Positions 36,623 to 46,113 are shown, numbered from the stretch's first letter. The stretch: 64,000 nt of DNA from an uncultured Clostridia bacterium (GCA_948502395.1 CAOPES010000006.1:1-64000); one strand, 5' to 3'. Program-made: numbers and translations. Notes: generated by a model not told the origin, from the sequence alone.

Positions 36623-37354
36623 ATGTTAGAGATAAAAGATTTATATGTAAATGCAGGAGAAAAAGAGATATTAAAAGGAATTAATTTAAAAATAAATAAA
36701 GGTGAAATACACGTAATAATGGGACCAAATGGTTCAGGGAAGACAACAACAGCAAATGCTATTTTAAACAATCCTGAATATCAAAAAAAGCAAGGTTCAA
36801 TTATATTTGATGGAACAGATATTACAGATTTAAAAACAGATGAAATTGCAAGAAAAGGAGTGTTTATGTCATTCCAATTGCCAGAAGAAATTCCAGGTGT
36901 TACAGTTGCTAATTTCTTAAAGTATGCTAAAAATAAAATTACTGGAAAGCCAGTGAAAGTTTTTCAATTTAAAGACGAATTGAAAAAGTATGCAAAAGAA
37001 TTAAAAATTAAAGAAGAGACATTAGAAAGAAGCTTAAATGTAGGTTTTTCAGGTGGAGAGAAAAAGAAAAATGAAATTTTACAAATGCTTGTATTAAATC
37101 CAAAACTTGCAATACTAGATGAGACAGATTCTGGGCTAGATGTTGACGCTATTAAGACTGTTTCTAAGGGGATAGAGATGTTCAAAAATGATGAAAATGG
37201 GGTTTTAATTATTACTCATAACACTAAAATTTTACATAGTTTAAAAGTTGATTATGTTCATATTTTAGTTGACGGAAAGATTGTAAAAACAGGAACACAA
37301 GAATTAGCAAGTGAAATTGAAGAAAATGGCTACGAAAAATATAGGAAAGGATAA
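36623..37354 (+). CDS. sufC: Fe-S cluster assembly ATPase SufC
   Basis: 243 aa. Walker A GPNGSGKTT, Q-loop MSFQLPEEIPGV, signature FSGGEKKKNEIL, Walker B LAILDETDSGLDVDA, H-loop ITHN. SufC is the ATPase of the SufBCD scaffold complex that builds [4Fe-4S] clusters. It opens a sufC-sufB-sufD-sufS operon (sufB starts 6 bp later). RBS AAAGGAG. Confidence 0.97.
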   Translation: MLEIKDLYVNAGEKEILKGINLKINKGEIHVIMGPNGSGKTTTANAILNNPEYQKKQGSIIFDGTDITDLKTDEIARKGVFMSFQLPEEIPGVTVANFLKYAKNKITGKPVKVFQFKDELKKYAKELKIKEETLERSLNVGFSGGEKKKNEILQMLVLNPKLAILDETDSGLDVDAIKTVSKGIEMFKNDENGVLIITHNTKILHSLKVDYVHILVDGKIVKTGTQELASEIEENGYEKYRKG

Positions 37355-37360
37355 GTTGAA

Positions 37361-38761
37361 ATGTCTAAAACTCAAATTGAAGATATAAACAGAAATATAT
37401 ATGATATAAAAAATAAAGATGAATATGATTACAAGATACAAAAAGGGTTAACAAAAGAGATAATAGAAGAGCTTTCTAAACAAAAACAAGACCCAGACTG
37501 GATGAGAGAGTTTAGATTGAAAGCATTAGATGTTTACAACCAGTTGAAATTGCCTACTTGGGGGCCAGATTTATCAGAGCTAGATATGGACGAGATTGCG
37601 ACATATGTTAGACCAAAAACAAAAATGAGTAATAACTGGAACGATGTTCCAGACGATATAAAAGAAACTTTTGATAAACTTGGAATTCCAGAAGCCGAAA
37701 AAACATCACTTGCAGGTGTAGGAGCTCAATACGATTCAGAAGTTGTGTATCACAGTATGAAAGAAGATTTGATAAAACAAGGTGTAATTTATACAGATAT
37801 GGAAACAGCCGTACGTGAATATCCAGAGCTTGTAAAAGAACATTTTATGAAATGTGTACCAGTGCATGACCACAAATTTGTAGCGTTACATGGAGCTGTT
37901 TGGTCAGGTGGTTCATTTGTATATGTTCCAAAAGGTGTGAAAGTAGATATACCGTTACAATCTTATTTTAGGTTGAATTCACCAGAATCTGGGCAATTTG
38001 AACATACACTAATAATTGTTGATGAAGGAGCAAGTTTGCACTTTATAGAAGGATGTAGTGCACCAAAATATAACAAAGTAAATCTACATGCAGGTTGTGT
38101 TGAATTATATGTAAAAGATAATGCATATTTAAGATATTCAACAATAGAAAACTGGTCAAAAAATATGCTAAACTTAAATACTAAAAAAGCAATAGTAGGT
38201 AAAAATGCTCAAGTAGACTGGGTTTCAGGTTCATTTGGCTCTAAAATATCTATGCTTTATCCAATGAGTATATTAAATGGAGAAGGCTCTAAGACAGAAT
38301 TTACAGGAATTTCATTTGCAGGAAAAGGTCAAAACTTAGATAATGGTTTTAAAGTTGTTCATAATGCAAAAAACACATCAAGTGTTGTGAATGCAAAATC
38401 AATTTCAAAAGACGGCGGAACTTGCACATATCGTTCGTTAGTAAGAATAAATGAAAATGCAAAAAACTCAAAATCAGTAGTATCATGTGAATCCCTTATG
38501 CTAGACGATATATCAAAATCAGATACAATTCCAGTAAATGATATTAGAACAGATGAAGTTGAATTTTCTCACGAAGCAAAAATTGGGAAAATTAGTGATA
38601 AAACTATTTTCTACTTGATGAGCAGGGGAATGTCAGAAGAAGATGCAAAAGCAATGATTGTAAGGGGATTTGCTTATCCAATATCAAAAGAATTACCAGT
38701 AGAGTATGCAGTAGAAATGAATAATCTAATTAACTTAGAATTGGAAGGAGCAATTGGATAA
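37361..38761 (+). CDS. sufB: Fe-S cluster assembly scaffold SufB
   Basis: 466 aa, typical length. Motifs: MREFRLKALDVYNQLKLPTWGPDL, HGAVWSGGSFVYVPKGVKVDIPLQSYFRLN, FIEGCSAPKYNKVNLHAGCVELYVKDNAYLRYSTIENWSKN, YRSLVRINENAKNSKSVVSCESL and FYLMSRGMSEEDAKAMIVRGF. The Cys in SCESL is the conserved cluster-assembly ligand. Confidence 0.97.
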   Translation: MSKTQIEDINRNIYDIKNKDEYDYKIQKGLTKEIIEELSKQKQDPDWMREFRLKALDVYNQLKLPTWGPDLSELDMDEIATYVRPKTKMSNNWNDVPDDIKETFDKLGIPEAEKTSLAGVGAQYDSEVVYHSMKEDLIKQGVIYTDMETAVREYPELVKEHFMKCVPVHDHKFVALHGAVWSGGSFVYVPKGVKVDIPLQSYFRLNSPESGQFEHTLIIVDEGASLHFIEGCSAPKYNKVNLHAGCVELYVKDNAYLRYSTIENWSKNMLNLNTKKAIVGKNAQVDWVSGSFGSKISMLYPMSILNGEGSKTEFTGISFAGKGQNLDNGFKVVHNAKNTSSVVNAKSISKDGGTCTYRSLVRINENAKNSKSVVSCESLMLDDISKSDTIPVNDIRTDEVEFSHEAKIGKISDKTIFYLMSRGMSEEDAKAMIVRGFAYPISKELPVEYAVEMNNLINLELEGAIG

Positions 38762-38762
38762 A

Positions 38763-39809
38763 ATGGAAGAAATTAAATTAAATCAAACGCCAGTAAGGAC
38801 TTCAAGAAATTATAATATAAATAACATAAAGCTAAAAGATATACAAATTCCAACAGAAATAGGAAATTTTGAAGGTTTGAAATTAAAAGGAAAAACATCA
38901 TTAGTAGAAAAAGTTTCAAATTTAAGTAATATGGAATTGAAATATGGAGTTGGTGTTATTAATGAACCTAATGTGAATTTGCAAATAAATATACCAGAGA
39001 ACCTAGAAAAACCACTAGAATTGGATTTTATGTTAAATGAACAAAATAGAAATTTAGTAGAAAATATTGTAATAAATGCAAGCGAAGGAGTTCAAGCAAC
39101 TGTTATATTAAAATATGAGACATTTGAAAGTGTACAAGGATTTCACAATGGAATATTAAAAGTAAATGCTGGAAAAAATGCTAAAATAGATGTAGTATTA
39201 ATCAATTTAGTAAATGAACAAACAAATAATTTCCTAAGTATAGAAAACTTATTAGAAGAGCAAAGTCATGTAAAATATACTGTTGTAGATTTTGGTGGAA
39301 AAAACAGTATAACAAATTATTATTCTAATATAAAGGGGCAAAAAGCTGATAGCACAATAAATACCATATATTTGGGTAAAGACAATCAATTATTTGACAT
39401 AAATTATGTAGGAGAATTATGGGGAGAAAAAAGTAATTTGGATATTGATGTTCAAGGTGCTATAAAAGATAATGCAAGAAAACATTTTAAGGGCACAATA
39501 GATTTTAAAAGGGGATGCAAAAAAGCAACTGGAAATGAAAACGAATATTGTACAATTCTATCAGATACTGCAAAATCAATTGCACTTCCAATGCTTCTTT
39601 GCGAAGAAGAAGATGTGGAAGGAAATCACTCAACAAGTGCTGGTAAAATAGGAGAGAAAGAACTATTTTACATTATGAGTAGGGGCTTTGAACTGAAAGA
39701 AGCTTTAAAGCTTATGCTAAGAGCTAAGTTTAATAAGGTTCTTGAAAATATTCCTGTTGAAGAATTAAAAGAACAAATTATAAGTGAAATGGAAGCTAGG
39801 CTAGACTAA
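38763..39809 (+). CDS. sufD: Fe-S cluster assembly protein SufD
   Basis: 348 aa. The beta-helix part has HFKGTIDFKRGCKKATGNENEYCTILSD and the ending EDVEGNHSTSAGKIGEKELFYIMSRG characteristic of the SufB/SufD family. The N-terminus is poorly conserved, as usual. ATG 38763 follows the sufB stop by one base; a TTG at 38754 is possible. Confidence 0.93.
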   Translation: MEEIKLNQTPVRTSRNYNINNIKLKDIQIPTEIGNFEGLKLKGKTSLVEKVSNLSNMELKYGVGVINEPNVNLQINIPENLEKPLELDFMLNEQNRNLVENIVINASEGVQATVILKYETFESVQGFHNGILKVNAGKNAKIDVVLINLVNEQTNNFLSIENLLEEQSHVKYTVVDFGGKNSITNYYSNIKGQKADSTINTIYLGKDNQLFDINYVGELWGEKSNLDIDVQGAIKDNARKHFKGTIDFKRGCKKATGNENEYCTILSDTAKSIALPMLLCEEEDVEGNHSTSAGKIGEKELFYIMSRGFELKEALKLMLRAKFNKVLENIPVEELKEQIISEMEARLD

Positions 39810-39877
39810 AAGTTAAATTTTTACAATAATAAAGCTGAACCAACAGTAAGCTTTATGTAAAACGAAAGGGATTTAAG

Positions 39878-41098
39878 ATGAATATAGAAAAAATAAGAAA
39901 AGACTTTCCAATATTGGAAGGCGATATAGCATATCTAGATAGTGGAGCAACAACACAAAAACCAAGACAAGTAATAAAAGCAATAGAAGAATTTTATGAA
40001 AAAAATAACGCAAATCCACATAGAGGGGCATATTCGCTAAGTATTGAAGCTACTGAGCAATATGAAAATACAAGAACAAAAATAGCAAAATTTATAAATG
40101 CAAAACACAGAGAAGAAATCATATTTACAAAAAATGCAACAGAAAGTTTAAACCTAATTGCATATTCATATGGGTTAAATGAGTTAAAACAAGATGACGA
40201 AATAGTAGTATCAATAATGGAACATCATTCAAATATTGTGCCTTGGCAAAAAGTTGCAAAAGCAACAGGCAGTAAGCTAAATTATATGTATATAAATGAT
40301 GAATTTGAAATTTCAGACGAAGAAATAGAGAAAAAAATAACAGACAAAACAAAAATAGTTGGAATAACACATGTTTCAAATGTTTTAGGAACAATAAACA
40401 ATGTGAAAAAAATAATAGATTATGCTCATAAAAAAGGTGCAATTGTTATAGTTGACGCAGCCCAAAGTATTCCACATATGAAAATAGATGTACAAGAATT
40501 AAATTGTGACTTTTTAGTATTTTCGGGTCATAAAATGTTAGCGCCACTTGGAATTGGTGTGCTATATGGTAAAAAAGAAATATTGAACAAAATGTCTCCG
40601 TTTTTAATGGGTGGGGATATGATAGAATATGTACACGAACAAGAAACAACATATGCACCACTTCCAAATAAATTTGAAGCTGGAACTCAAAATGTTGAAG
40701 GTGTAATTGGTCTGGGAGCTGCAATAGATTATATTGAAGAAATTGGATATGAAAATATTCATAAAATGGAAAATGAAGTTTTGGAATATGCAAGGGAAAA
40801 ACTATCAAAATTAGGCTTTATTGACTTGTATGTAACTCCAAACAAGCAAAATCATTCAGGTGTAATTTCGTTTAATATTAAAGGAGTTCACCCACATGAT
40901 GTTGCAAGTATTTTGGATTCTTTAAATGTTTGTGTGCGTTCTGGTAATCATTGTGCTCAACCACTTCTTAGATTTATGGGAATTGATTCTACTTGCAGGG
41001 CTAGTTTCTATTTTTATAATACTAAGGATGATGTGGATAAACTGGTTGCTGGACTTGAAAAGGCGTACAAGATGTTTGAAAAATATATTGTGAAATAA
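39878..41098 (+). CDS. sufS: Cysteine desulfurase SufS
   Basis: 406 aa. IAYLDSGATTQKPRQV, NPHRGAYSLSIEATE, SIMEHHSNIVPWQ, GITHVSNVLGT, PLP Lys in FLVFSGHKMLAPLGIGVLYG, FEAGTQNVEG and the active Cys in VRSGNHCAQPLL. It supplies sulfur to SufBCD through SufU (41536). RBS GAAAGGG. Confidence 0.97.
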   Translation: MNIEKIRKDFPILEGDIAYLDSGATTQKPRQVIKAIEEFYEKNNANPHRGAYSLSIEATEQYENTRTKIAKFINAKHREEIIFTKNATESLNLIAYSYGLNELKQDDEIVVSIMEHHSNIVPWQKVAKATGSKLNYMYINDEFEISDEEIEKKITDKTKIVGITHVSNVLGTINNVKKIIDYAHKKGAIVIVDAAQSIPHMKIDVQELNCDFLVFSGHKMLAPLGIGVLYGKKEILNKMSPFLMGGDMIEYVHEQETTYAPLPNKFEAGTQNVEGVIGLGAAIDYIEEIGYENIHKMENEVLEYAREKLSKLGFIDLYVTPNKQNHSGVISFNIKGVHPHDVASILDSLNVCVRSGNHCAQPLLRFMGIDSTCRASFYFYNTKDDVDKLVAGLEKAYKMFEKYIVK

Positions 41099-41121
41099 GC
41101 GAAAAAAAGTTCGAAAAATCA

Positions 41122-41249
41122 TTGACTACTTATTTATCGTATGATATAATTCGATTGGTTGGTAAAAATTGGCTTTCTTTAAGCATAAGTGCATAGACTG
41201 GTAAGTTTATGTTATATATGCTTACTAATCTATGCATTTATGCTTTTTA
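41122..41249 (+). promoter_or_regulatory. Promoter and attenuator-like leader hairpin of the small peptide gene
   Basis: TTGACT (41122-41127), a 17-bp spacer and TATAAT (41145-41150). Downstream, 41181-41205 pairs with 41221-41245 over 25 bp (only G-U wobbles) around a 15-nt loop, followed by five T, so most transcripts should stop at 41249, before the peptide gene. Confidence 0.7.
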
Positions 41250-41289
41250 TAGCTTAAATGTAAATTACGTAAGAAGGAGGCCGATAGCT

Positions 41290-41439
41290 ATGAGATTAAT
41301 AGGTATCCTGTTAATATTAGCAGTTTTCTTTATTGGAATAGGATTTTTAATACATATGTGTTCAAAAAATGAATGCCGATTAAAGTATTATTCCAAAAAA
41401 AGAAAAATAGAGATCTGCCCAATAGACAAATCTCTATAA
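41290..41439 (+). CDS. Small hydrophobic peptide with basic tail
   Basis: 49 aa: one strongly hydrophobic helix (LIGILLILAVFFIGIGFLI, residues 2-21) followed by Cys-containing and Lys/Arg-rich sequence (CSKNECRLKYYSKKRKIE). An AGGAGG Shine-Dalgarno is well placed before ATG 41290. The coding end itself can fold (TAGAGAT...ATCTCTA), and GGGTAAG...CTCTTATCC follows. A single hydrophobic helix, charged tail and a structured leader with terminator resemble type I toxin genes, but no homologue is recognised, so the role is unknown. Confidence 0.5.
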   Translation: MRLIGILLILAVFFIGIGFLIHMCSKNECRLKYYSKKRKIEICPIDKSL

Positions 41440-41535
41440 CCAATCAAATGGGTAAGGGTTCTACTCTTATCCTTTATATTATTATATTAGCACAGATAAA
41501 ATAAATTGTCAACTAAAATGCGAAAGGAAAGAAAA

Positions 41536-41967
41536 ATGGACGAGTTAAACCAAATGTACAATGAATTAATAATGGAGCACAGTATGAATTCATACAATAA
41601 AAAGAAATTAGACCGCTGTGATTATTGCGAATTAGGACATAATCCAAACTGTGGAGACGAAATAGAAATAGAATTAAAATTGAATGGAAATGTAATAGAA
41701 GATATGGCATTTACAGGTCATGGATGTGCAATTTCTCAAGCTTCAACTTCAATTATGATAGATACGTTAAAAGGAAAAACAGTAGAAGAAGCAAAAGAAA
41801 TAATAGAAACATTTATAGGAATGATTAAAAGGGAAACAACAAGTGAAGAAGAATTGCAGAAACTAGAAGATGCAATTGCTTTTAGGAATATTTCAAATAT
41901 GCCTGCAAGAGTAAAGTGTGCTTTACTTGCTTGGCATACTATTGAAGATATATTGAATAAAAAATAA
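41536..41967 (+). CDS. sufU: SufU-type Fe-S scaffold/sulfur-transfer protein
   Basis: 143 aa. Zinc/cluster ligands are in CELGHNPNCGDEIEI, GHGCAISQASTSIM and RVKCALLAWHTI, the SufU pattern. SufU accepts persulfide from SufS. The partial split from the suf operon is due only to the small peptide gene. ATG 41536 follows AAAGGAAAG. The mnmA gene starts 11 bp downstream. Confidence 0.93.
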   Translation: MDELNQMYNELIMEHSMNSYNKKKLDRCDYCELGHNPNCGDEIEIELKLNGNVIEDMAFTGHGCAISQASTSIMIDTLKGKTVEEAKEIIETFIGMIKRETTSEEELQKLEDAIAFRNISNMPARVKCALLAWHTIEDILNKK

Positions 41968-41978
41968 AGGAAAAAAAT

Positions 41979-43031
41979 ATGGAAAACAAAAAAGTATTAT
42001 TAGGAATGAGTGGTGGAGTAGACAGCAGTGTATCAGCTCTACTACTAAAAGAAAAAGGATATGAAGTAATAGGAACAACACTAGAACTATTCACAGGGAG
42101 TAGTTGTTGTAATATAGAAACATACATAGATGCCAAGAATGTATGTAATCAAATAGGAATGCCACATTTTACATATAATTACAAAGAAGAATTCAGAAAA
42201 CATATTATAGAAGATTTTATAGACTGTTATTCTAATTGTAAAACACCAAATCCATGCATAGAATGTAACAAATACATGAAATTTGGAGTAATGTGGGAAA
42301 AAGCAAAAGAATTAGGATGTAACTATATAGCAACAGGGCATTATGCTAGAACAATATATAGCGAAAAATATGGAAGATGGGCATTAGCAAAATCAGATGC
42401 TGGAAAAAAAGACCAAAGCTATGTATTATGGAGCATACCAAAAGATTTAATAGAACATATACTATTTCCATTAGCAGAATTTGAAGAAAAAGAACAGATT
42501 AGAGAAATAGCAAGAAAAAATAACTTAAAAGTTGCAAATAAGCCAGACAGTGAAGATATATGTTTTATACCAGACGGAAATTACAAAAAATTCTTGGAAA
42601 ATAACTCAAACTTAAAACCAAAAGAAGGAAATATTGTAAATTCAAAAGGTGAAATTTTAGGAAAACACAAAGGATTATATTATTACACAATAGGCCAACG
42701 TAAAGGACTTGGAATTTCCAACCCAGTACCATTATTTGTGCTAGGATTTAATAGTGCTAAAAATGAAGTGGTTGTTGGAGAAGAAAAGGAATTATATAAA
42801 AAAGAAATAAAAGTTAATGACATAAATTTATTGTTAGTAGATGAGATTAATGATTGGATTGATGTTGAGGTAAAAGTAAGATATTCTGCTAAAAGTGCTA
42901 AAGCAAAAATTAAGCAGGAAGGAGCTCAAATTAGTGTAATCTTTGAAGAGCCACAAAGGGCTATAACTCCTGGACAGTCTGCTGTTTTTTATGACGGTGA
43001 TTTAGTTTTAGGCGGGGGTAAAATTTTGTAA
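41979..43031 (+). CDS. mnmA: tRNA-specific 2-thiouridylase MnmA
   Basis: 350 aa. PP-loop GMSGGVDSSVSALLL, TPNPCIECNKYMKFG (first catalytic Cys), ATGHYAR, KKDQSYVLW, second Cys in DICFIPDG, and C-terminal RVKVRYSAK-like barrel (EVKVRYSAKSAK). It thiolates U34 of Lys/Glu/Gln tRNAs using sulfur from the SufS pathway next door. Confidence 0.96.
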   Translation: MENKKVLLGMSGGVDSSVSALLLKEKGYEVIGTTLELFTGSSCCNIETYIDAKNVCNQIGMPHFTYNYKEEFRKHIIEDFIDCYSNCKTPNPCIECNKYMKFGVMWEKAKELGCNYIATGHYARTIYSEKYGRWALAKSDAGKKDQSYVLWSIPKDLIEHILFPLAEFEEKEQIREIARKNNLKVANKPDSEDICFIPDGNYKKFLENNSNLKPKEGNIVNSKGEILGKHKGLYYYTIGQRKGLGISNPVPLFVLGFNSAKNEVVVGEEKELYKKEIKVNDINLLLVDEINDWIDVEVKVRYSAKSAKAKIKQEGAQISVIFEEPQRAITPGQSAVFYDGDLVLGGGKIL

Positions 43032-43056
43032 TATAATTGTAATAAAACTTGTTTCC

Positions 43057-43096
43057 TTAGAGACGTGCAAATAAAAACGCGTCTCTAAATTTTTTT
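43057..43096 (+). terminator. Terminator after mnmA
   Basis: TTAGAGACG pairs with CGTCTCTAA, followed by seven T. Confidence 0.88.
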
Positions 43097-43105
43097 GTTC
43101 AAAAA

Positions 43106-43146
43106 GTTGCAATTGCAACAGTTAATAAAAAAAATAGAGATATAAT
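43106..43146 (+). promoter_or_regulatory. nrdD(2) promoter with Crp/Fnr-type activator site
   Basis: GTTGC-AATT-GCAAC (43106-43119) is centred 28.5 bp before the -10 box TATAAT (43141-43146), exactly as at nrdD(1). The -35 region (ACAGTT) is poor. Confidence 0.75.
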
Positions 43147-43176
43147 GATAGCAGAAAAACGAAAGGGGAGTAAAAA

Positions 43177-45336
43177 ATGAAAATCATAAAAAGAGATGGA
43201 ACAATAGCTGACTATAACAAAGAAAAAATCAAAGTAGCAATACAAAAAGCAAACAATGAAGTACCAAGAAAAGAAAGAGCTACACTAGAAGATATAAAAG
43301 AAATAATAAACTACATCGAAGAATTACAAAAGCCAAGAATATTAGTGGAAGACATACAAGACATAATAGAAGAAAAACTAATGGAAATGGGAAAATACCA
43401 ACTATCAAAAAAATACATAACATACAGATATACAAGAGCACTAGTTAGAAAAGCAAACACAACAGACCAATCAATAAAAGAACTAATAGAAGGCGAAAGC
43501 GAATATTGGAACAACGAAAATTCTAACAAAAATGCAAAAGTAGTAACAACACAAAGAGACTATCTAGCAGGAATAACAAGTACAGACATCACAAGAAGAT
43601 TTTTATTACCAGAAAACATAGTAAAAGCACATGATGAAGGAATAATTCACTTCCACGACGCTGATTATTTTGCACAAAACGCACTACACAATTGTGATTT
43701 AATAAACCTAGAAGATATGTTACAAAATGGAACAAACATAAATGGTGTAATGATAGAAAAGCCACACAAATTTTTAACAGCGATGACAATTGCAACACAA
43801 ATAATAACAGCAGTAACATCTAGTCAATATGGTGGTGCAACAGTAACAATGACACATTTAGCCCCATTCGTAAGAGATAGTTACAATGCATATTTGAAAA
43901 AATATGAAAACAGAAAACTAAATAAAGAGCAATGCGAAAAATTCGCAAAAGAAGACTTACTTAAAGAAATAAAAGACGGAGTTCAAACATTCCAATATCA
44001 AATAAACTCAATGACAACAACAAATGGACAATCTCCATTCCTAAGTGTATGTTTCTATTTAGGAGAAACAAAAGAATATAAAGAAGAACTAGCACTAATA
44101 ATAAAAGAATTTTTAGAGCAAAGAATAGAAGGAATGAAAAACGAAAAAGGAGTATACATTACACCAGCATTCCCAAAACTACTATATGTATTAGAAGAAG
44201 ACAATATACACGAAAACAGCAAATATTGGTATCTAACAGAGCTTGCAGCTAAATGTACAGCAAAAAGAATGGTACCAGATTACATATCTGAAAAGAAAAT
44301 GTTAGAACTTAAAAAAGACAAAAATGGAAATGGAAACTGTTATCCATGTATGGGATGTCGTTCATTCTTAACACCATATGTAGACCCAGAAACAAATAAG
44401 CCAAAATACTATGGAAGATTTAATCAAGGTGTTGTAACAATCAACCTAGTAGACGTAGCACTATCATCAGGTGGAGACATAGAAAAATTCTGGCAAATAT
44501 ATGACGAAAGATTAGAACTATGCCACAAAGCACTTCAACTAAGACACGAAAGACTAGCAAAGGCAACAAGTGATGTAGCACCAATATTATGGCAATATGG
44601 AGCATTAGCAAGATTACCAAAAGGAGCAAGCATACACGATTTATTACACGGAGGATATTCAACAATATCACTTGGATATGCAGGATTATATGAATGCGTA
44701 AAATATATGACAGGGCACAGTCATACAGACAATGGTGAAGGAAAAGATTTTGCAATTGAAGTTATGAAAAAAATGAATGACAAATGCAAAGAGTGGAAGT
44801 CAAAAGAAAATATGGATTACAGCGTTTATGGAACACCAATAGAATCAACAACATACAAATTTGCAAAATGCTTAAAAGATAGATTTGGAGAGATAGAAGG
44901 AATAACAGATAGAGATTACATAACAAATTCTTACCATGTACCTGTATTTGAAGAAATTGATGCATTCTCTAAATTAAAATTAGAAAGCGAATTCCAAGAA
45001 TTAAGCCCAGGTGGAGCAATATCTTATGTAGAAACATCAAACCTACAAAACAACTTACCAGCTGTATTACAAGTAATTAAATTCATATATGATAATATTA
45101 TGTATGCAGAACTAAATACAAAATCAGACTATTGCCAAGAGTGCGGATATACTGGAGAAATCTTAATTGATGATAATTTAGAATGGTATTGTCCAAATTG
45201 CGGAAATAGAAATCACGATACATTGAATGTGGCTAGAAGAACTTGTGGTTATATTGGAAGCAATTTCTGGAATAAGGGTAGAACACAAGAAATTAAAGAA
45301 AGAGTTATTCATTTAGATAATAAAGACGATGAATAA
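43177..45336 (+). CDS. nrdD: Anaerobic (class III) ribonucleoside-triphosphate reductase, copy 2
   Basis: 719 aa, clearly homologous to copy 1 along its length. ATP cone IIKRDGTIADYNKEKIKVAIQKA, TTQRDYLAGITS, FHDADYFAQNALHNC, NGQSPFLSVCF, CMGCRSFLTPY, zinc site CQECGYTGE/CPNCG, and radical loop RRTCGYIGSNFW. nrdG follows ~145 bp downstream, so this is the canonical pair. RBS AAGGGG. Confidence 0.96.
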   Translation: MKIIKRDGTIADYNKEKIKVAIQKANNEVPRKERATLEDIKEIINYIEELQKPRILVEDIQDIIEEKLMEMGKYQLSKKYITYRYTRALVRKANTTDQSIKELIEGESEYWNNENSNKNAKVVTTQRDYLAGITSTDITRRFLLPENIVKAHDEGIIHFHDADYFAQNALHNCDLINLEDMLQNGTNINGVMIEKPHKFLTAMTIATQIITAVTSSQYGGATVTMTHLAPFVRDSYNAYLKKYENRKLNKEQCEKFAKEDLLKEIKDGVQTFQYQINSMTTTNGQSPFLSVCFYLGETKEYKEELALIIKEFLEQRIEGMKNEKGVYITPAFPKLLYVLEEDNIHENSKYWYLTELAAKCTAKRMVPDYISEKKMLELKKDKNGNGNCYPCMGCRSFLTPYVDPETNKPKYYGRFNQGVVTINLVDVALSSGGDIEKFWQIYDERLELCHKALQLRHERLAKATSDVAPILWQYGALARLPKGASIHDLLHGGYSTISLGYAGLYECVKYMTGHSHTDNGEGKDFAIEVMKKMNDKCKEWKSKENMDYSVYGTPIESTTYKFAKCLKDRFGEIEGITDRDYITNSYHVPVFEEIDAFSKLKLESEFQELSPGGAISYVETSNLQNNLPAVLQVIKFIYDNIMYAELNTKSDYCQECGYTGEILIDDNLEWYCPNCGNRNHDTLNVARRTCGYIGSNFWNKGRTQEIKERVIHLDNKDDE

Positions 45337-45466
45337 ATTCAAACAATAATAGCCATCTTGCTTCGTTAAATTTAGCTTGAAATGTGGTTGCATATACAAA
45401 ACCGTATGTGCACCCTTGCCTTTCAAGCTAAATTAGCCTAGCAATATAACTATTCTTGTCTGAATT
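45336..45466. repeat. 131-bp foldback between nrdD(2) and nrdG
   Basis: AATTCAAACAATAATAG (from 45336) pairs with CTATTCTTGTCTGAATT (to 45466), and TTTAGCTTGAAA with TTTCAAGCTAAA further in; the tip is GCATATAC/GTATGTGC. It fills the intergenic gap as one long imperfect hairpin, comparable in style to 4826-5268. Confidence 0.75.
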
Positions 45467-45480
45467 AGAAAGGGATAGCG

Positions 45481-45969
45481 ATGAGATATAACAAAATTAG
45501 AAAAATGGACATAGCAAATGGCCCAGGAGTAAGAGTATCAATATTTATGCAAGGATGCACATTTAATTGCAAAAACTGTTTTAATAAAGACACACACGAC
45601 TTTAATGGTGGAAAAGAATTTAATGAAGAAACAATAAATAGAGTACTTGAACTATGTGATAATGACGTAATAGAAGGGTTATCAATCTTAGGTGGAGAGC
45701 CAATGCACCCAAAAAACATAGAAGGGACAACAGAACTTGCAAAAAGATTTAAAGAAAAATTTCCAAACAAAAACATTTGGGTTTGGTCAGGATTTCAATT
45801 TGACAAAGAACTAAAAGACAAAGAAGCTCTAAATTACGTAGATGTTTTAGTAGATGGTCAATATATGGACGAATTAAGCAATCCAACTCTAAAATGGAAA
45901 GGTTCAGAAAACCAAAGAGTAATAGATGTACAAAATAGTATAAAAAACGACAAAATCTTGACATTATAA
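45481..45969 (+). CDS. nrdG: Anaerobic ribonucleotide reductase activase NrdG
   Basis: 162 aa. Radical SAM motif GCTFNCKNCFN (CX3CX2C), ANGPGVRVSIFMQ, SILGGEPMHPKN and KNIWVWSGFQFD. It generates the glycyl radical on NrdD using SAM and a [4Fe-4S] cluster. RBS AAAGGGA. The metK promoter begins inside its last codons. Confidence 0.96.
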   Translation: MRYNKIRKMDIANGPGVRVSIFMQGCTFNCKNCFNKDTHDFNGGKEFNEETINRVLELCDNDVIEGLSILGGEPMHPKNIEGTTELAKRFKEKFPNKNIWVWSGFQFDKELKDKEALNYVDVLVDGQYMDELSNPTLKWKGSENQRVIDVQNSIKNDKILTL

Positions 45970-45986
45970 AAATTAAATAGTATAAT
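45958..45986 (+). promoter_or_regulatory. Promoter of the metK riboswitch transcript
   Basis: TTGACA (45958-45963, overlapping the nrdG end), a 17-bp spacer and TATAAT (45981-45986): an exact consensus. Confidence 0.85.
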
Positions 45987-45997
45987 AATTGTATTGT

Positions 45998-46097
45998 TAT
46001 CAAGAGTGGACGAGAGAATCGGCTCAGTGACTCCACAGCAACCTATTGAAAAATAAGGTGCTAATACCGACAAAGCAAAGTATGCTTTGGTTGATAA
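45998..46097 (+). ncRNA. SAM-I (S-box) riboswitch of metK
   Basis: The helix P1 strands TTATCAA (45998) and TTGATAA (46091) enclose the conserved AAGAGTGGA, AGCAACCT, AAGGTGCTAATACC core and a P4-like stem (CAAAGCAAAGTATGCTTTG). SAM binding should favour the terminator that follows at 46114. Confidence 0.92.
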
Positions 46098-46113
46098 AAC
46101 AAAAAGAAAATTC

